The notes under the pieces are model-generated. The model was not told the origin of the DNA and made no database searches. It saw nothing but the letters and a program-made list of their open reading frames with translations. Position numbers and translations under genes: made by a program. 34,010 nt of DNA from Syntrophaceae bacterium (lineage in GTDB: Bacteria > Desulfobacterota > Syntrophia > Syntrophales > Smithellaceae), in contig JANXZU010000064.1 in NCBI GenBank assembly GCA_025355345.1, forward strand, positions 1-34,010, read 5' to 3'. Below are positions 1 through 8,250 of this stretch, in pieces; within the stretch, counting starts at the first letter, position 1; the number at the start of each line of letters is the position of its first letter.

Positions 1-104
1 AACAGGAAGGATGCAATAACCATCACAAATGACCAGGCCGATAACATCAAGATCGTACCTAAATTATTGAACTGCTCCTGGTGTGTTTTGTGTGTTGCTA
101 GCAT
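1..104 (-). CDS. N-terminal fragment of a small membrane protein running off the window edge (MLATHKTHQEQFNNLGTILMLSAWSFVMVIASFL...)
   Basis: Minus-strand reading from ATG at 104 is open to the window edge; AGGAGG about 8 nt upstream; hydrophobic segment. Not in the ORF list because it is truncated. Confidence 0.55.
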   Translation of the reverse strand, partial: MLATHKTHQEQFNNLGTILMLSAWSFVMVIASFL

Positions 105-168
105 GGTCATTTCCTCCTCTCATCAAGTTGCCTTCAGTCGGCACCTCTTTTCATATATTCACTTCTTC

Positions 169-444
169 CTATGTTACGATCGTCTTTACCATGTCAATTA
201 CCGGATTGGTGAAAAGAGCCATCAGCATTGTGTAAAGAGCAAAGGCTGCCACAACTTCACCGGCATACATCTTGTCATATTTACGTTTCAAAGAAACCAG
301 AATCAAACCACCGATAATCAGGCAACCCAATTGAAAGTAAGGGAAGTTCGCTGTACCTGCCGCTGTATATTCAGCGAAGCAAAAAGTTGCTGTTAAAAGA
401 ATTACCGCTGCCGCTACTATCATTGTTCCTAAAGTTTTTTTCAT
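169..444 (-). CDS. Small membrane protein with N-terminal signal-like sequence, function unknown
   Basis: 91 aa ORF, MKKTLGTMIVAAAVILLTATFCFA signal-like N-terminus, two further hydrophobic segments, AGGAGG RBS upstream of the start. Confidence 0.65.
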   Translation of the reverse strand: MKKTLGTMIVAAAVILLTATFCFAEYTAAGTANFPYFQLGCLIIGGLILVSLKRKYDKMYAGEVVAAFALYTMLMALFTNPVIDMVKTIVT

Positions 445-458
445 GATCTGTTACCTCC

Positions 459-531
459 TAATGAGACCCAAGTTTCAGAAACAAAGTGTGCTGAAACTTG
501 CTGGTCGAATTATCCCGCTTAAGCGGGATTG
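459..531 (+). repeat. Dispersed palindromic repeat family R1, copy A
   Basis: TAATGAGACCCAAGTTTCAG-AAACAAAGTGTG-CTGAAACTTGCTGGTCGAATT followed by the perfect palindrome ATCCCGCTTAAGCGGGAT (512-529). Matches copies B, C and D in this window. Confidence 0.85.
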
Positions 532-799
532 ATTTATTTGCCTTTATGCTACTGGAAGTATCGTGCCAAAAAACAAACCATCAGTTATTATCATTATAAC
601 CATAAGACTATATTAGATAATTATTGTGCAAAGTCGTTAAGGTCTTCCGGATAATACTCTCTTCTGGGTCTCCGTTTTCCATGGAATGTTAAAGTTTGTT
701 TAACGAAATGTGAAAAGAAATATCAAAAATGTTTCTTGAAGTGTGGGGAAAATGAAAAATAAAATTGTCAGAGAAAGGGCAGATAATTTCCGGGATAGT

Positions 800-3094
800 T
801 TATTTAATGCAAACGCGGCGAACCTGCACAAAGTCCGTATATCCTTTTATGGCCTTGATAATGCCGTCTTGTAAAAGAGTAGTCATTTCTTCCTTCATTG
901 CCTGCTCGCGCATTGCTTCAACGGATGCATGCTTTTGCACCATTCTTTTAATTTCTTCAGTGGCAACTAAAAGTTCATGAATTCCCATTCTGCCTTTGTA
1001 GCCTGTTTTGTCGCAAAGATCACAGCCCTTCGGCCTGTACAGTTTGAAATTGTCATTATAAGGAATGTTTAGTTTTTCAAATTCCTTTTCGCCGAAACTC
1101 TGAACAATTTCACTATATTCATCTTTTGTGGGATGATATAACTCTTTACAGCTGCTGCAGAGAGTTCGCACCAGGCGCTGGGCGAGAATGCCCAGCAGTG
1201 CGTCGGCAAAGTTCAGCGGGTCAATACCCATGTCCAGCAGGCGAACAACGGTTTCCGGTGCGCTGTTCGTATGCAGCGTGCTGAAAACAAGGTGGCCGGT
1301 AAGCGATGCTTCGATACCTGTTTTGGCCGTTTCATAATCGCGCATTTCACCGACCATAATTACATCGGGATCAGCGCGCAGGAACGAACGCATCGCCGCA
1401 GCAAAATCAAACCCGATTTTAGCCTGCACCTGAACCTGGCGCAGTCCGTATTGAGTAATTTCCACCGGATCTTCCGCTGTCCAAATTTTTCTGTCCGGAC
1501 GGTTAATGTGATGAAGGGCTGCATGGAGCGTTGTTGTTTTACCGGAACCGGTAGGGCCGACGCATAAAATCAAGCCATAAGGTTTGGAGATGATACTAAT
1601 CATTTCTTTGTAATTGCGCGGCAGCAAAGACATGTCTTCCAGTGGCATTGTTTCGCCTTTGGCGAGTATTCGCATCACGACATCTTCAACACCGCCTTGT
1701 GTGGGAATCGTGGCTACGCGCAATTCAATTTCATCGCCACCGGCACGACGAAATTTTATTTTGCCGTCCTGGGGCAACCGTTTTACTGTGATATCCAGAT
1801 TGGACATGATCTTAATTCGCGAAATAATCGCAGCGCGATAGCTGAAAGGAACTGTTTGATAAAGGGAACAATCACCATCAACACGGAACCGGATTTCAAC
1901 ATTTTTTTTGCCGACATTCGGTTCAATATGAATATCTGATGCCCTTCGGCCAAAAGCATCATTAACAATTTTATTGACAAGCTGCATGATTACACTATCA
2001 GATTCATTGACCATGTCGCTGTCTTCATCGTCTAAAGATTTATCTTCATCGTCGAGTCTGCCCAGAAGTTCCGTAAAAGAGTGAATATCTTCGGGAGAAT
2101 TGAAAAACATGTTGATGAATTTGATGATGTCATCAGCCAGGGCCACATCGTATTTGACTTGCTTTGTTTTCAGGAGGTTTTCAATGACATCTCTTTTTAA
2201 GACATTGTTAGGATCATCGACCAGGACATGAATGTATCCATCGATCTTTTGCAGCGGTACCCAAAGTTCGCGCCGCAGGTAATCTTTTTTCAAGTTTTTA
2301 ATCAAATCGCCGGGGATGACAGTTTTGTCGTTGAACTCTATAAAGCGGCAACGGTAGAACTCCTCGAAGGCATGGCCAAGGTCACTTTTGGATATTTTAT
2401 ATTTACGCATGAGGAAGTGTTCAACTGACTCTTTTTGTTCCCGTGATTCTTCCCAGGCGTTTTCCAGTTCTTCTTCCTTAAGCATATCGCGGGTAATTAA
2501 ATAATCAAAGCGGGTTTTCCGGCGACGGGTAAAACGTTGCTGGTTGAAAAAAGCAACACCCAGAACAGCTGAAATTTCGAGCGCCAATCCCATTTCATCT
2601 TCTGTGAATTTCCCCACGCCGAACTTTCGGTTAAGAATCTGAATAACGCCCAGCAGTTCATTGTTGTTATAAATGGGCGCAGCCAGGATTTGTCTGGTTT
2701 TATATCCCGTTTTCTTATCCCAGCTATAATCGAAGCTGAGTTCCGGATCGATATTTTTAAGTTCAGTTTTGTCGTAGGTATCGGCAATATTTACCGCCAA
2801 ACCCATATTGGCAACAAAGCCGGCAATGCTCTTATTGCTGATCGGTAAGCGAATTTCCTTTAGTTGAGTTCCAGCCAGAAACATGGAGAATATTTCATGA
2901 CGAGCCTTATCAACAACATAGATAGTCACGGAATGGGCGTTGAAAAGGTTGAGGATGCCATCTTTCAGATCTACAAGAATTTGTTTGATATTTTGCGCCG
3001 CGTGAATGCGGTTGGTTATGTCCTGCAGTTCCTTGCGTATTCGAAGTTTTTCATCAATGCTGATATCAGGTTGTGATTTTAATGAAACATTCAT
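800..3094 (-). CDS. GspE/PilB-family secretion or pilus ATPase with N-terminal GAF-like domain and MshEN/T2SSE_N-like domain
   Basis: 764 aa; Walker A GPTGSGKTTTLHAALHH; TAEDPVEITQYGLRQVQVQ and GEMRDYETAKTGIEASLTGHLVFSTLHTNSAPETVVRLLDMG motifs; CSSC...CDLC zinc-binding region; N-terminal GAF-like segment (VTIYVVDKARHEIFSMFLAG...ILAAPIYNNNELLGVIQILNR). Confidence 0.9.
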   Translation of the reverse strand: MNVSLKSQPDISIDEKLRIRKELQDITNRIHAAQNIKQILVDLKDGILNLFNAHSVTIYVVDKARHEIFSMFLAGTQLKEIRLPISNKSIAGFVANMGLAVNIADTYDKTELKNIDPELSFDYSWDKKTGYKTRQILAAPIYNNNELLGVIQILNRKFGVGKFTEDEMGLALEISAVLGVAFFNQQRFTRRRKTRFDYLITRDMLKEEELENAWEESREQKESVEHFLMRKYKISKSDLGHAFEEFYRCRFIEFNDKTVIPGDLIKNLKKDYLRRELWVPLQKIDGYIHVLVDDPNNVLKRDVIENLLKTKQVKYDVALADDIIKFINMFFNSPEDIHSFTELLGRLDDEDKSLDDEDSDMVNESDSVIMQLVNKIVNDAFGRRASDIHIEPNVGKKNVEIRFRVDGDCSLYQTVPFSYRAAIISRIKIMSNLDITVKRLPQDGKIKFRRAGGDEIELRVATIPTQGGVEDVVMRILAKGETMPLEDMSLLPRNYKEMISIISKPYGLILCVGPTGSGKTTTLHAALHHINRPDRKIWTAEDPVEITQYGLRQVQVQAKIGFDFAAAMRSFLRADPDVIMVGEMRDYETAKTGIEASLTGHLVFSTLHTNSAPETVVRLLDMGIDPLNFADALLGILAQRLVRTLCSSCKELYHPTKDEYSEIVQSFGEKEFEKLNIPYNDNFKLYRPKGCDLCDKTGYKGRMGIHELLVATEEIKRMVQKHASVEAMREQAMKEEMTTLLQDGIIKAIKGYTDFVQVRRVCIK

Positions 3095-3107
3095 GAAGAA
3101 ACCTCTT

Positions 3108-3229
3108 TTTAGTGAGACTCAAGTTTTAGCAACGTAGTGTACCCTGAAGGTTACCGTGGGGCACTATAGGGGCACCATTGGGTCATCTGCGACTGAAACT
3201 TGTAAGTCGAACTATCCGATGAAAAAACC
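3108..3229 (+). repeat. Dispersed palindromic repeat family R1, copy B
   Basis: TTTTTAGTGAGACTCAAGTTTTAGCAACG...ATCTGCGACTGAAACTTGTAAGTCGAACTATCC; same arms and flank as copies A, C, D, larger internal loop. Confidence 0.85.
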
Positions 3230-3329
3230 ATTTTAATACTAGCAAGGCTTTATCTGAATGTCAATCTGACTAATTTTTAAAAAACAGCCTTGAAAAAAAC
3301 ATCGGTACCGCCCGCATTTGTCCTGAAGG

Positions 3330-5402
3330 TTAACCGGCAGTAACAATTTTGGAAAAATCTGCAATTTGGTGAAAAAGTGCCGATATTTCCGCAAGCAACG
3401 ATAACCGGTTGTGGCGGATTTTTTCTTCTTTATCCATAACCATAACGCCATCAAAAAAAGCATCCACCGGTGGGCGTAACTTGGCAAGTTCGGTTAGTGC
3501 AAAATTAAAGTCATTTTCGGCGATACCTTTTTCCACACGGGTTTTAATGTTTTCAAAGACGGAAAATAAATGTATTTCCGCATCTTCTTTAAGAAGACTC
3601 ATATCGATTTGGGGATCGCGGAAATCCTTCAAAATATTATCCACTCGTTTAAAAGCTATGGAAATCGGTTCGAATTCCGGATTTTGCCGGAAGGCTTGCA
3701 GGGCCTTGATCTTCTCCAGAGCGGAGACTACATCGCTTATACCTTCAGTTAGAATTGCATCAACCGTATCGTACGCCAATCCCTGAGCAATCAGCTGATT
3801 TTGCAGGCGTCCCTGAAAAAAGCCGAGAATTTCTTTTTTTATTTCTTCGGCGGGCTTCTTCAATGTGCCTTTAAATAAATTCACGCTTTCAGTTATCAGG
3901 AAGTCGAGTGTCAGAGGATAACGCTTGTCCAGAATGATATTGATTATACCAAGAGATTGGCGGCGCAAGGCGTAAGGATCAGCTGTGCCAGTCGGCGGCA
4001 GGCCGACACCGAAAAAGCCGACGATGGTATCAATCTTATCGGCAATGCTGACAATGGCGCCTTCATGGCTTTGCGGCAAATCTCCACCGGCAATGATCGG
4101 CAGGTAATGTTCATATATCGCGCCGGCAACAGCCGGACTTTCGCCTGCCATAAGCGCGTATTCGCGTCCCATAATTCCCTGCAGTTCAGAAAACTCGCCC
4201 ACCATAAGTGATTCCAGATCGGCTTTGGCTAAAAGCGCCGCACGGTCGACGTTTTTCTTGACGGCCGGTTGTACTTTTTGTGCGATGGCTACAGCAAGCT
4301 TGCGGAAGCGTAAAACTTTTTGATGGGATGTTCCCAAAAGGGTATGAAAGACAACTTTTTTGAGCGATTCAACACGGGTTTCAAGAGGTACTTTTTTGTC
4401 TTCTTCAAAAAAGAACGAAGCATCGGCCAGGCGCGCCCTCAGCACTCTTTCGTTACCGCGCGCCACAACAGCCAGATCACGCGCTTTTGTGTTGCTTACC
4501 GCGATGAAGTAGGGCAGCAGCTTCCCTGCGTCATTAATCACAGGGAAATATTTCTGATGCGAAATCATCGTGGTGGTGAGTACTTCTTTAGGAATTTGTA
4601 AATAGTTTTCATCGAAGCCGCCGCGGACGATCACCGGATATTCCACAATAAAGCTGATTGTATCGAGCAGGTCTTCTGTATAGAAAAGTTTGCCGCCAAC
4701 CCCGGCTGCCGCTTTTTGTGCTTCTTCCAGAATAAGTTTTTTTCTTTCGGCCTGATCGGTGATGACATAATTTTGTCGAGACTTATTTAGATAATCATCA
4801 AAGCCGGAGACGGTAAAGGCATCCGGACTCATGAAGCGGTGCCCGCGGGAAGTGTTGCCACTGACGATATCTTCAATTTTCAGGGGGACAACATTGCCAC
4901 AGTAAAGAGCCAGAATCCAGTGTATCGGGCGGGCAAACTTGAGATCATAATTGGCCCAACGCATGGATTTTCTAAAAGGTATGGCCAAAAGGAAACTGGT
5001 CAGGATGTCCGGTAAAAGAGTGGCTGTCGGTTGACCGGCAAGAGTCTTGCGCGCGCCCAAGTATTCACCTTTGTCGGTGACAATAGTTTCTAATTGGGAG
5101 ACTTCCAACCCCTGTCCCTTGGCAAAGCCCAGCGCAGCTTTGGTCGGATTGCCGCTTTCATCAAAGGCGGACTTTTTGGCAGGACCGATTTTTTCTATGG
5201 TCTGATCTTGCTGTTTTTGCGCGACATCGGCAATGTAGAGAACCAGGCGGCGCGGTGTGGCCATACATTTTATGCCTTCAAAGGGAATCATCTTTTCAGT
5301 CAGAGATTTGCGCATGATATCTTCCATATCGACTACGGCTTTGGATAAAAACCCGGCGGGAATTTCTTCGGTGCCAACTTCAAAAAGCAGTTCGTTGCTC
5401 AT
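3330..5402 (-). CDS. glyS: Glycyl-tRNA synthetase beta subunit
   Basis: 690 aa, N-terminus MSNELLFEVGTEEIPAGFL, HRFMSPDAF and DPYALRRQSLGI motifs typical of GlyS; adjacent to glyQ. Confidence 0.97.
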   Translation of the reverse strand: MSNELLFEVGTEEIPAGFLSKAVVDMEDIMRKSLTEKMIPFEGIKCMATPRRLVLYIADVAQKQQDQTIEKIGPAKKSAFDESGNPTKAALGFAKGQGLEVSQLETIVTDKGEYLGARKTLAGQPTATLLPDILTSFLLAIPFRKSMRWANYDLKFARPIHWILALYCGNVVPLKIEDIVSGNTSRGHRFMSPDAFTVSGFDDYLNKSRQNYVITDQAERKKLILEEAQKAAAGVGGKLFYTEDLLDTISFIVEYPVIVRGGFDENYLQIPKEVLTTTMISHQKYFPVINDAGKLLPYFIAVSNTKARDLAVVARGNERVLRARLADASFFFEEDKKVPLETRVESLKKVVFHTLLGTSHQKVLRFRKLAVAIAQKVQPAVKKNVDRAALLAKADLESLMVGEFSELQGIMGREYALMAGESPAVAGAIYEHYLPIIAGGDLPQSHEGAIVSIADKIDTIVGFFGVGLPPTGTADPYALRRQSLGIINIILDKRYPLTLDFLITESVNLFKGTLKKPAEEIKKEILGFFQGRLQNQLIAQGLAYDTVDAILTEGISDVVSALEKIKALQAFRQNPEFEPISIAFKRVDNILKDFRDPQIDMSLLKEDAEIHLFSVFENIKTRVEKGIAENDFNFALTELAKLRPPVDAFFDGVMVMDKEEKIRHNRLSLLAEISALFHQIADFSKIVTAG

Positions 5403-5418
5403 CTTGTCTCCAGATAGT

Positions 5419-6291
5419 CTAATTATTCTTTAAGAGGGGATAACCCATTTCTTCACGTTGTTTTAAGTAAAGCTCGGCGCTGAGACGCGCCAGATTCCGG
5501 ACCCTGCCGATATAGCTGGTGCGTTCCGCGACACTTATCGCGCCGCGGGCATTAAGTAAGTTGAAGGTGTGGGAACACTTCAAACAATAATCATAAGCGG
5601 GCAGGGCTAACATCTTTTCGGCAATACGCAGGGCTTCCTGCTCATAGGTGTCAAAGAGCTTACGCAACATAGGAATATCAGCCACTTCAAAGTTGTACGT
5701 GGAAAATTCCACTTCGCTTTTGTGGTGGACGTCGCCGTATTTGACCTTGTCGGTCCACTGCAAATCATACACATTGTTGACGCCCTGAATATACATGGCG
5801 ATGCGTTCTGTGCCGTACGTCAGTTCGGCGGAAACCGGATGAAGGTCGAACCCTCCCACCTGCTGGAAATAAGTGAATTGGGATATTTCCATGCCGTCTA
5901 GCCATACCTCCCAGCCTAACCCCCAGGCGCCAAGCGTTGGCGATTCCCAGTCATCCTCAACAAAGCGGATATCGTGATCGAGTGGGTCAATGCCAAAGCT
6001 CTTAAGGGAGTTAAGATAGAGTTCCTGGATATTAACAGGCGATGGTTTCATGATTACCTGGTATTGGTAATAGTGTTGAAGACGATTGGGATTTTCACCG
6101 TAGCGGCCATCGGTAGGACGGCGTGATGGCTGGACATAGGCCACATTCCATGGTTCCGGTCCCAGCGCGCGCAGGCAGGTGGCGGGATGAAAAGTGCCGG
6201 CGCCGACTTCCATATCGTAGGGCTGCACGATAAGGCAGCCTTGAGAATGCCAGTATTGTTCGAGGGCAAAAATTAATTCCTGAAAAGTCAC
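5419..6291 (-). CDS. glyQ: Glycyl-tRNA synthetase alpha subunit
   Basis: 290 aa, [80 protein letters not shown] is diagnostic. Confidence 0.98.
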   Translation of the reverse strand: MTFQELIFALEQYWHSQGCLIVQPYDMEVGAGTFHPATCLRALGPEPWNVAYVQPSRRPTDGRYGENPNRLQHYYQYQVIMKPSPVNIQELYLNSLKSFGIDPLDHDIRFVEDDWESPTLGAWGLGWEVWLDGMEISQFTYFQQVGGFDLHPVSAELTYGTERIAMYIQGVNNVYDLQWTDKVKYGDVHHKSEVEFSTYNFEVADIPMLRKLFDTYEQEALRIAEKMLALPAYDYCLKCSHTFNLLNARGAISVAERTSYIGRVRNLARLSAELYLKQREEMGYPLLKNN

Positions 6292-6372
6292 AATTTCCTC
6301 CTTGCTGTTTTAGCGACAAACGATTGTGTAACTAGCATGATAGCAAGTCACCTGTCAATTCTCATTATTTCA

Positions 6373-6402
6373 TTGACATTCAATCTTGATATTCCTTATA
6401 CT
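6373..6402 (+). promoter_or_regulatory. Candidate sigma70-type promoter for the fabG-like gene
   Basis: TTGACA (6373-6378), 18-nt spacer, TATACT (6397-6402), about 90 nt upstream of the 6493 start. Confidence 0.5.
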
Positions 6403-6492
6403 TCGTGCCATTAAGAATCGACATTGTATTCCCTGATTATCAGGAAATTATAATCATAAAAACAAATATAATATTTTAAGGAGGTTTAAGCC

Positions 6493-7242
6493 ATGAGATT
6501 AAAAGACAAAGTGGCAATTGTAACTGGATCAGGACGTGGCATTGGCGAAGGCATTGTTCTGCGCTTTGCCGAAGAGGGCGCAAAAATTGTTGTTAACGAT
6601 GTTAATGAAGCGGACGCAAAAAGCACCATGGGTAATATTAAAGCAAAAGGCGGCAAGGCTATAGCTGTTGTCGGCTCGGTATCGTCTCGTGAAGATGTAC
6701 AGAAGATGTTTGATGCAGCCGTAAAAGAATTCGGCACAGTGGATATTGTCGTCAACAACGCCGGCATTACCAGGGATGTTATGATGCATAAAATGACCGA
6801 TGATCACTGGAATCAGGTAATCGCTGTTAATCTGACCGGCGTGTATTACTGCATGCAGTGCGCAGGTAATATAATGCGGGAAAAGGGCTACGGCAAGATC
6901 ATTAATATTTCTTCAACCAGTGCCCTGGGGAATGTCGGACAGCTTAATTATTCAGCATCCAAGGCTGGTGTTATCGGCATGACCAAAACGGCAGCTAAAG
7001 AGCTGGGGCCCAAAGGCGTTAATGTCAATGCTATTGCCCCGGGCATGATCTGGACAGATATGATGAAGAGCATGAAGCCCGAAGTCATCTCGCAAATGGA
7101 TGCCATGCTGCCCTTTATAGTGCCACTGAACCGTAAAGGATCGCCACAGGATATTGCCAACCTGGCGCTGTTTCTGGCCTCTGACGAGAGTTCGTTCATC
7201 ACGGGGCAGGTTATCTTTTGCGATGGCGGCATGAAAATTTAG
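6493..7242 (+). CDS. fabG: 3-oxoacyl-ACP reductase-like short-chain dehydrogenase (FabG family)
   Basis: 249 aa; TGSGRGIGEGI Rossmann motif, NNAG, S...YSASKAG (YxxxK), C-terminal ITGQVIFCDGGM; strong RBS AAGGAGG. Confidence 0.85.
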   Translation: MRLKDKVAIVTGSGRGIGEGIVLRFAEEGAKIVVNDVNEADAKSTMGNIKAKGGKAIAVVGSVSSREDVQKMFDAAVKEFGTVDIVVNNAGITRDVMMHKMTDDHWNQVIAVNLTGVYYCMQCAGNIMREKGYGKIINISSTSALGNVGQLNYSASKAGVIGMTKTAAKELGPKGVNVNAIAPGMIWTDMMKSMKPEVISQMDAMLPFIVPLNRKGSPQDIANLALFLASDESSFITGQVIFCDGGMKI

Positions 7243-7451
7243 ATTTTGGTGTTTGTATTCCGGCATAAAATAGGCAAAGTGTTTTATCTAGCCCTTGCTT
7301 TATTAAACTTTCCGGCGGGCTGCTGGAGATAGTTTTTGCCGGGCTTAAATTTTTAGACACTATTGCCATTAAATAGTTACAGTTGTGGTGATGCTAAAGC
7401 GCTTTACGTCATTGTGAAGAATCAAATTATTATGGATGAAAAATAAGGCAA

Positions 7452-8051
7452 ATGAAAATTATCAGTGCGGAGTTTGTAAAGAGCGCGGTTTGGCCGCCGC
7501 AATATCCAGCGGCGACAATGCCGGAGATCGCTTTTGTCGGGCGTTCCAACGTGGGCAAATCATCTTTGATCAACACGCTTGTCGCGCGTAAAACTTTGGC
7601 CAAAACCAGTAATACCCCCGGACGGACGCAGCTCATCAATTTTTTCACGATTAACGAAAAGGTTGCGTTTGTTGATCTTCCCGGTTATGGCTTTGCCAAG
7701 GTTTCTCAGTCGGTGAAAAAAGACTGGGGGGATATGATTGAAGCCTATCTGCGGGAGAGGCAAAGCCTGGCTCTGGTAGTTTTTATTCTGGATATCCGGC
7801 GCGATCCCAGCGAAGATGATTTGTCTCTGCGAAATTGGCTGGAACATTACCGCATCCCTTATGTATATATTTTAACCAAAGCCGATAAATTATCTAATAA
7901 TCAAGCGATAGTTCAAAAGCGTGCGATAGAACGCGCACTTCAATTGCCGGCTGAAAAAAAGCCCATCTTGTTTTCGGCAAAAACACAAAAGGGCAAGAGC
8001 GAAATCTGGCAGTTCCTGGATGATCATTTACGTTCACTTCCGAAATATTAA
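7452..8051 (+). CDS. engB: Ribosome biogenesis GTPase YsxC/EngB
   Basis: 199 aa; GRSNVGKSSLINTL, TPGRTQLINFF, DLPGYGFA, LTKADKLS motifs of the TrmE-Era-EngA-EngB family. Confidence 0.95.
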   Translation: MKIISAEFVKSAVWPPQYPAATMPEIAFVGRSNVGKSSLINTLVARKTLAKTSNTPGRTQLINFFTINEKVAFVDLPGYGFAKVSQSVKKDWGDMIEAYLRERQSLALVVFILDIRRDPSEDDLSLRNWLEHYRIPYVYILTKADKLSNNQAIVQKRAIERALQLPAEKKPILFSAKTQKGKSEIWQFLDDHLRSLPKY

Positions 8052-8189
8052 TGTGTTCAAAATACTATTGTATCTGAACGTCAGTCATTTTTAAATTTTA
8101 TAATATCAAATGTTTAGAGGCGAAAATAAAATAAATAAACCTTAGGCTATTGACAGGCCAAATAAATTATGTTAGCGGACCAATGCTCA

Positions 8190-8206
8190 TTTAACATTAT
8201 GTTAAA
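8190..8206. promoter_or_regulatory. Perfect 17-bp palindrome, possible operator upstream of the Hdr/Flx operon
   Basis: TTTAACAT-T-ATGTTAAA located about 45 nt upstream of the preferred hdrA start. Confidence 0.35.
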
Positions 8207-8250
8207 CAACATTGAAGAGGTTCTTATATAGAATAAAGAGGTGTAATCAG

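Noticed and set aside
67-396. 109-aa plus-strand ORF opposite the 91-aa membrane protein
   Set aside because: Antisense shadow; the minus-strand gene has a signal-like sequence and a good RBS.
687-703. Inverted repeat GTTAAA-GTTTG-TTTAAC downstream of gspE as terminator or operator
   Set aside because: Weak AT-rich stem without a T tract, and no adjacent start codon to regulate.
1271-2428. Plus-strand ORFs opposite gspE (98, 75, 80, 66 aa)
   Set aside because: Antisense shadows of a well-supported CDS; no RBS or domain support.
8055-8079. GTTCA..ATAC..GTAT..TGAAC hairpin as engB terminator
   Set aside because: Short interrupted stem lacking a proper T tract; not strong enough to call.
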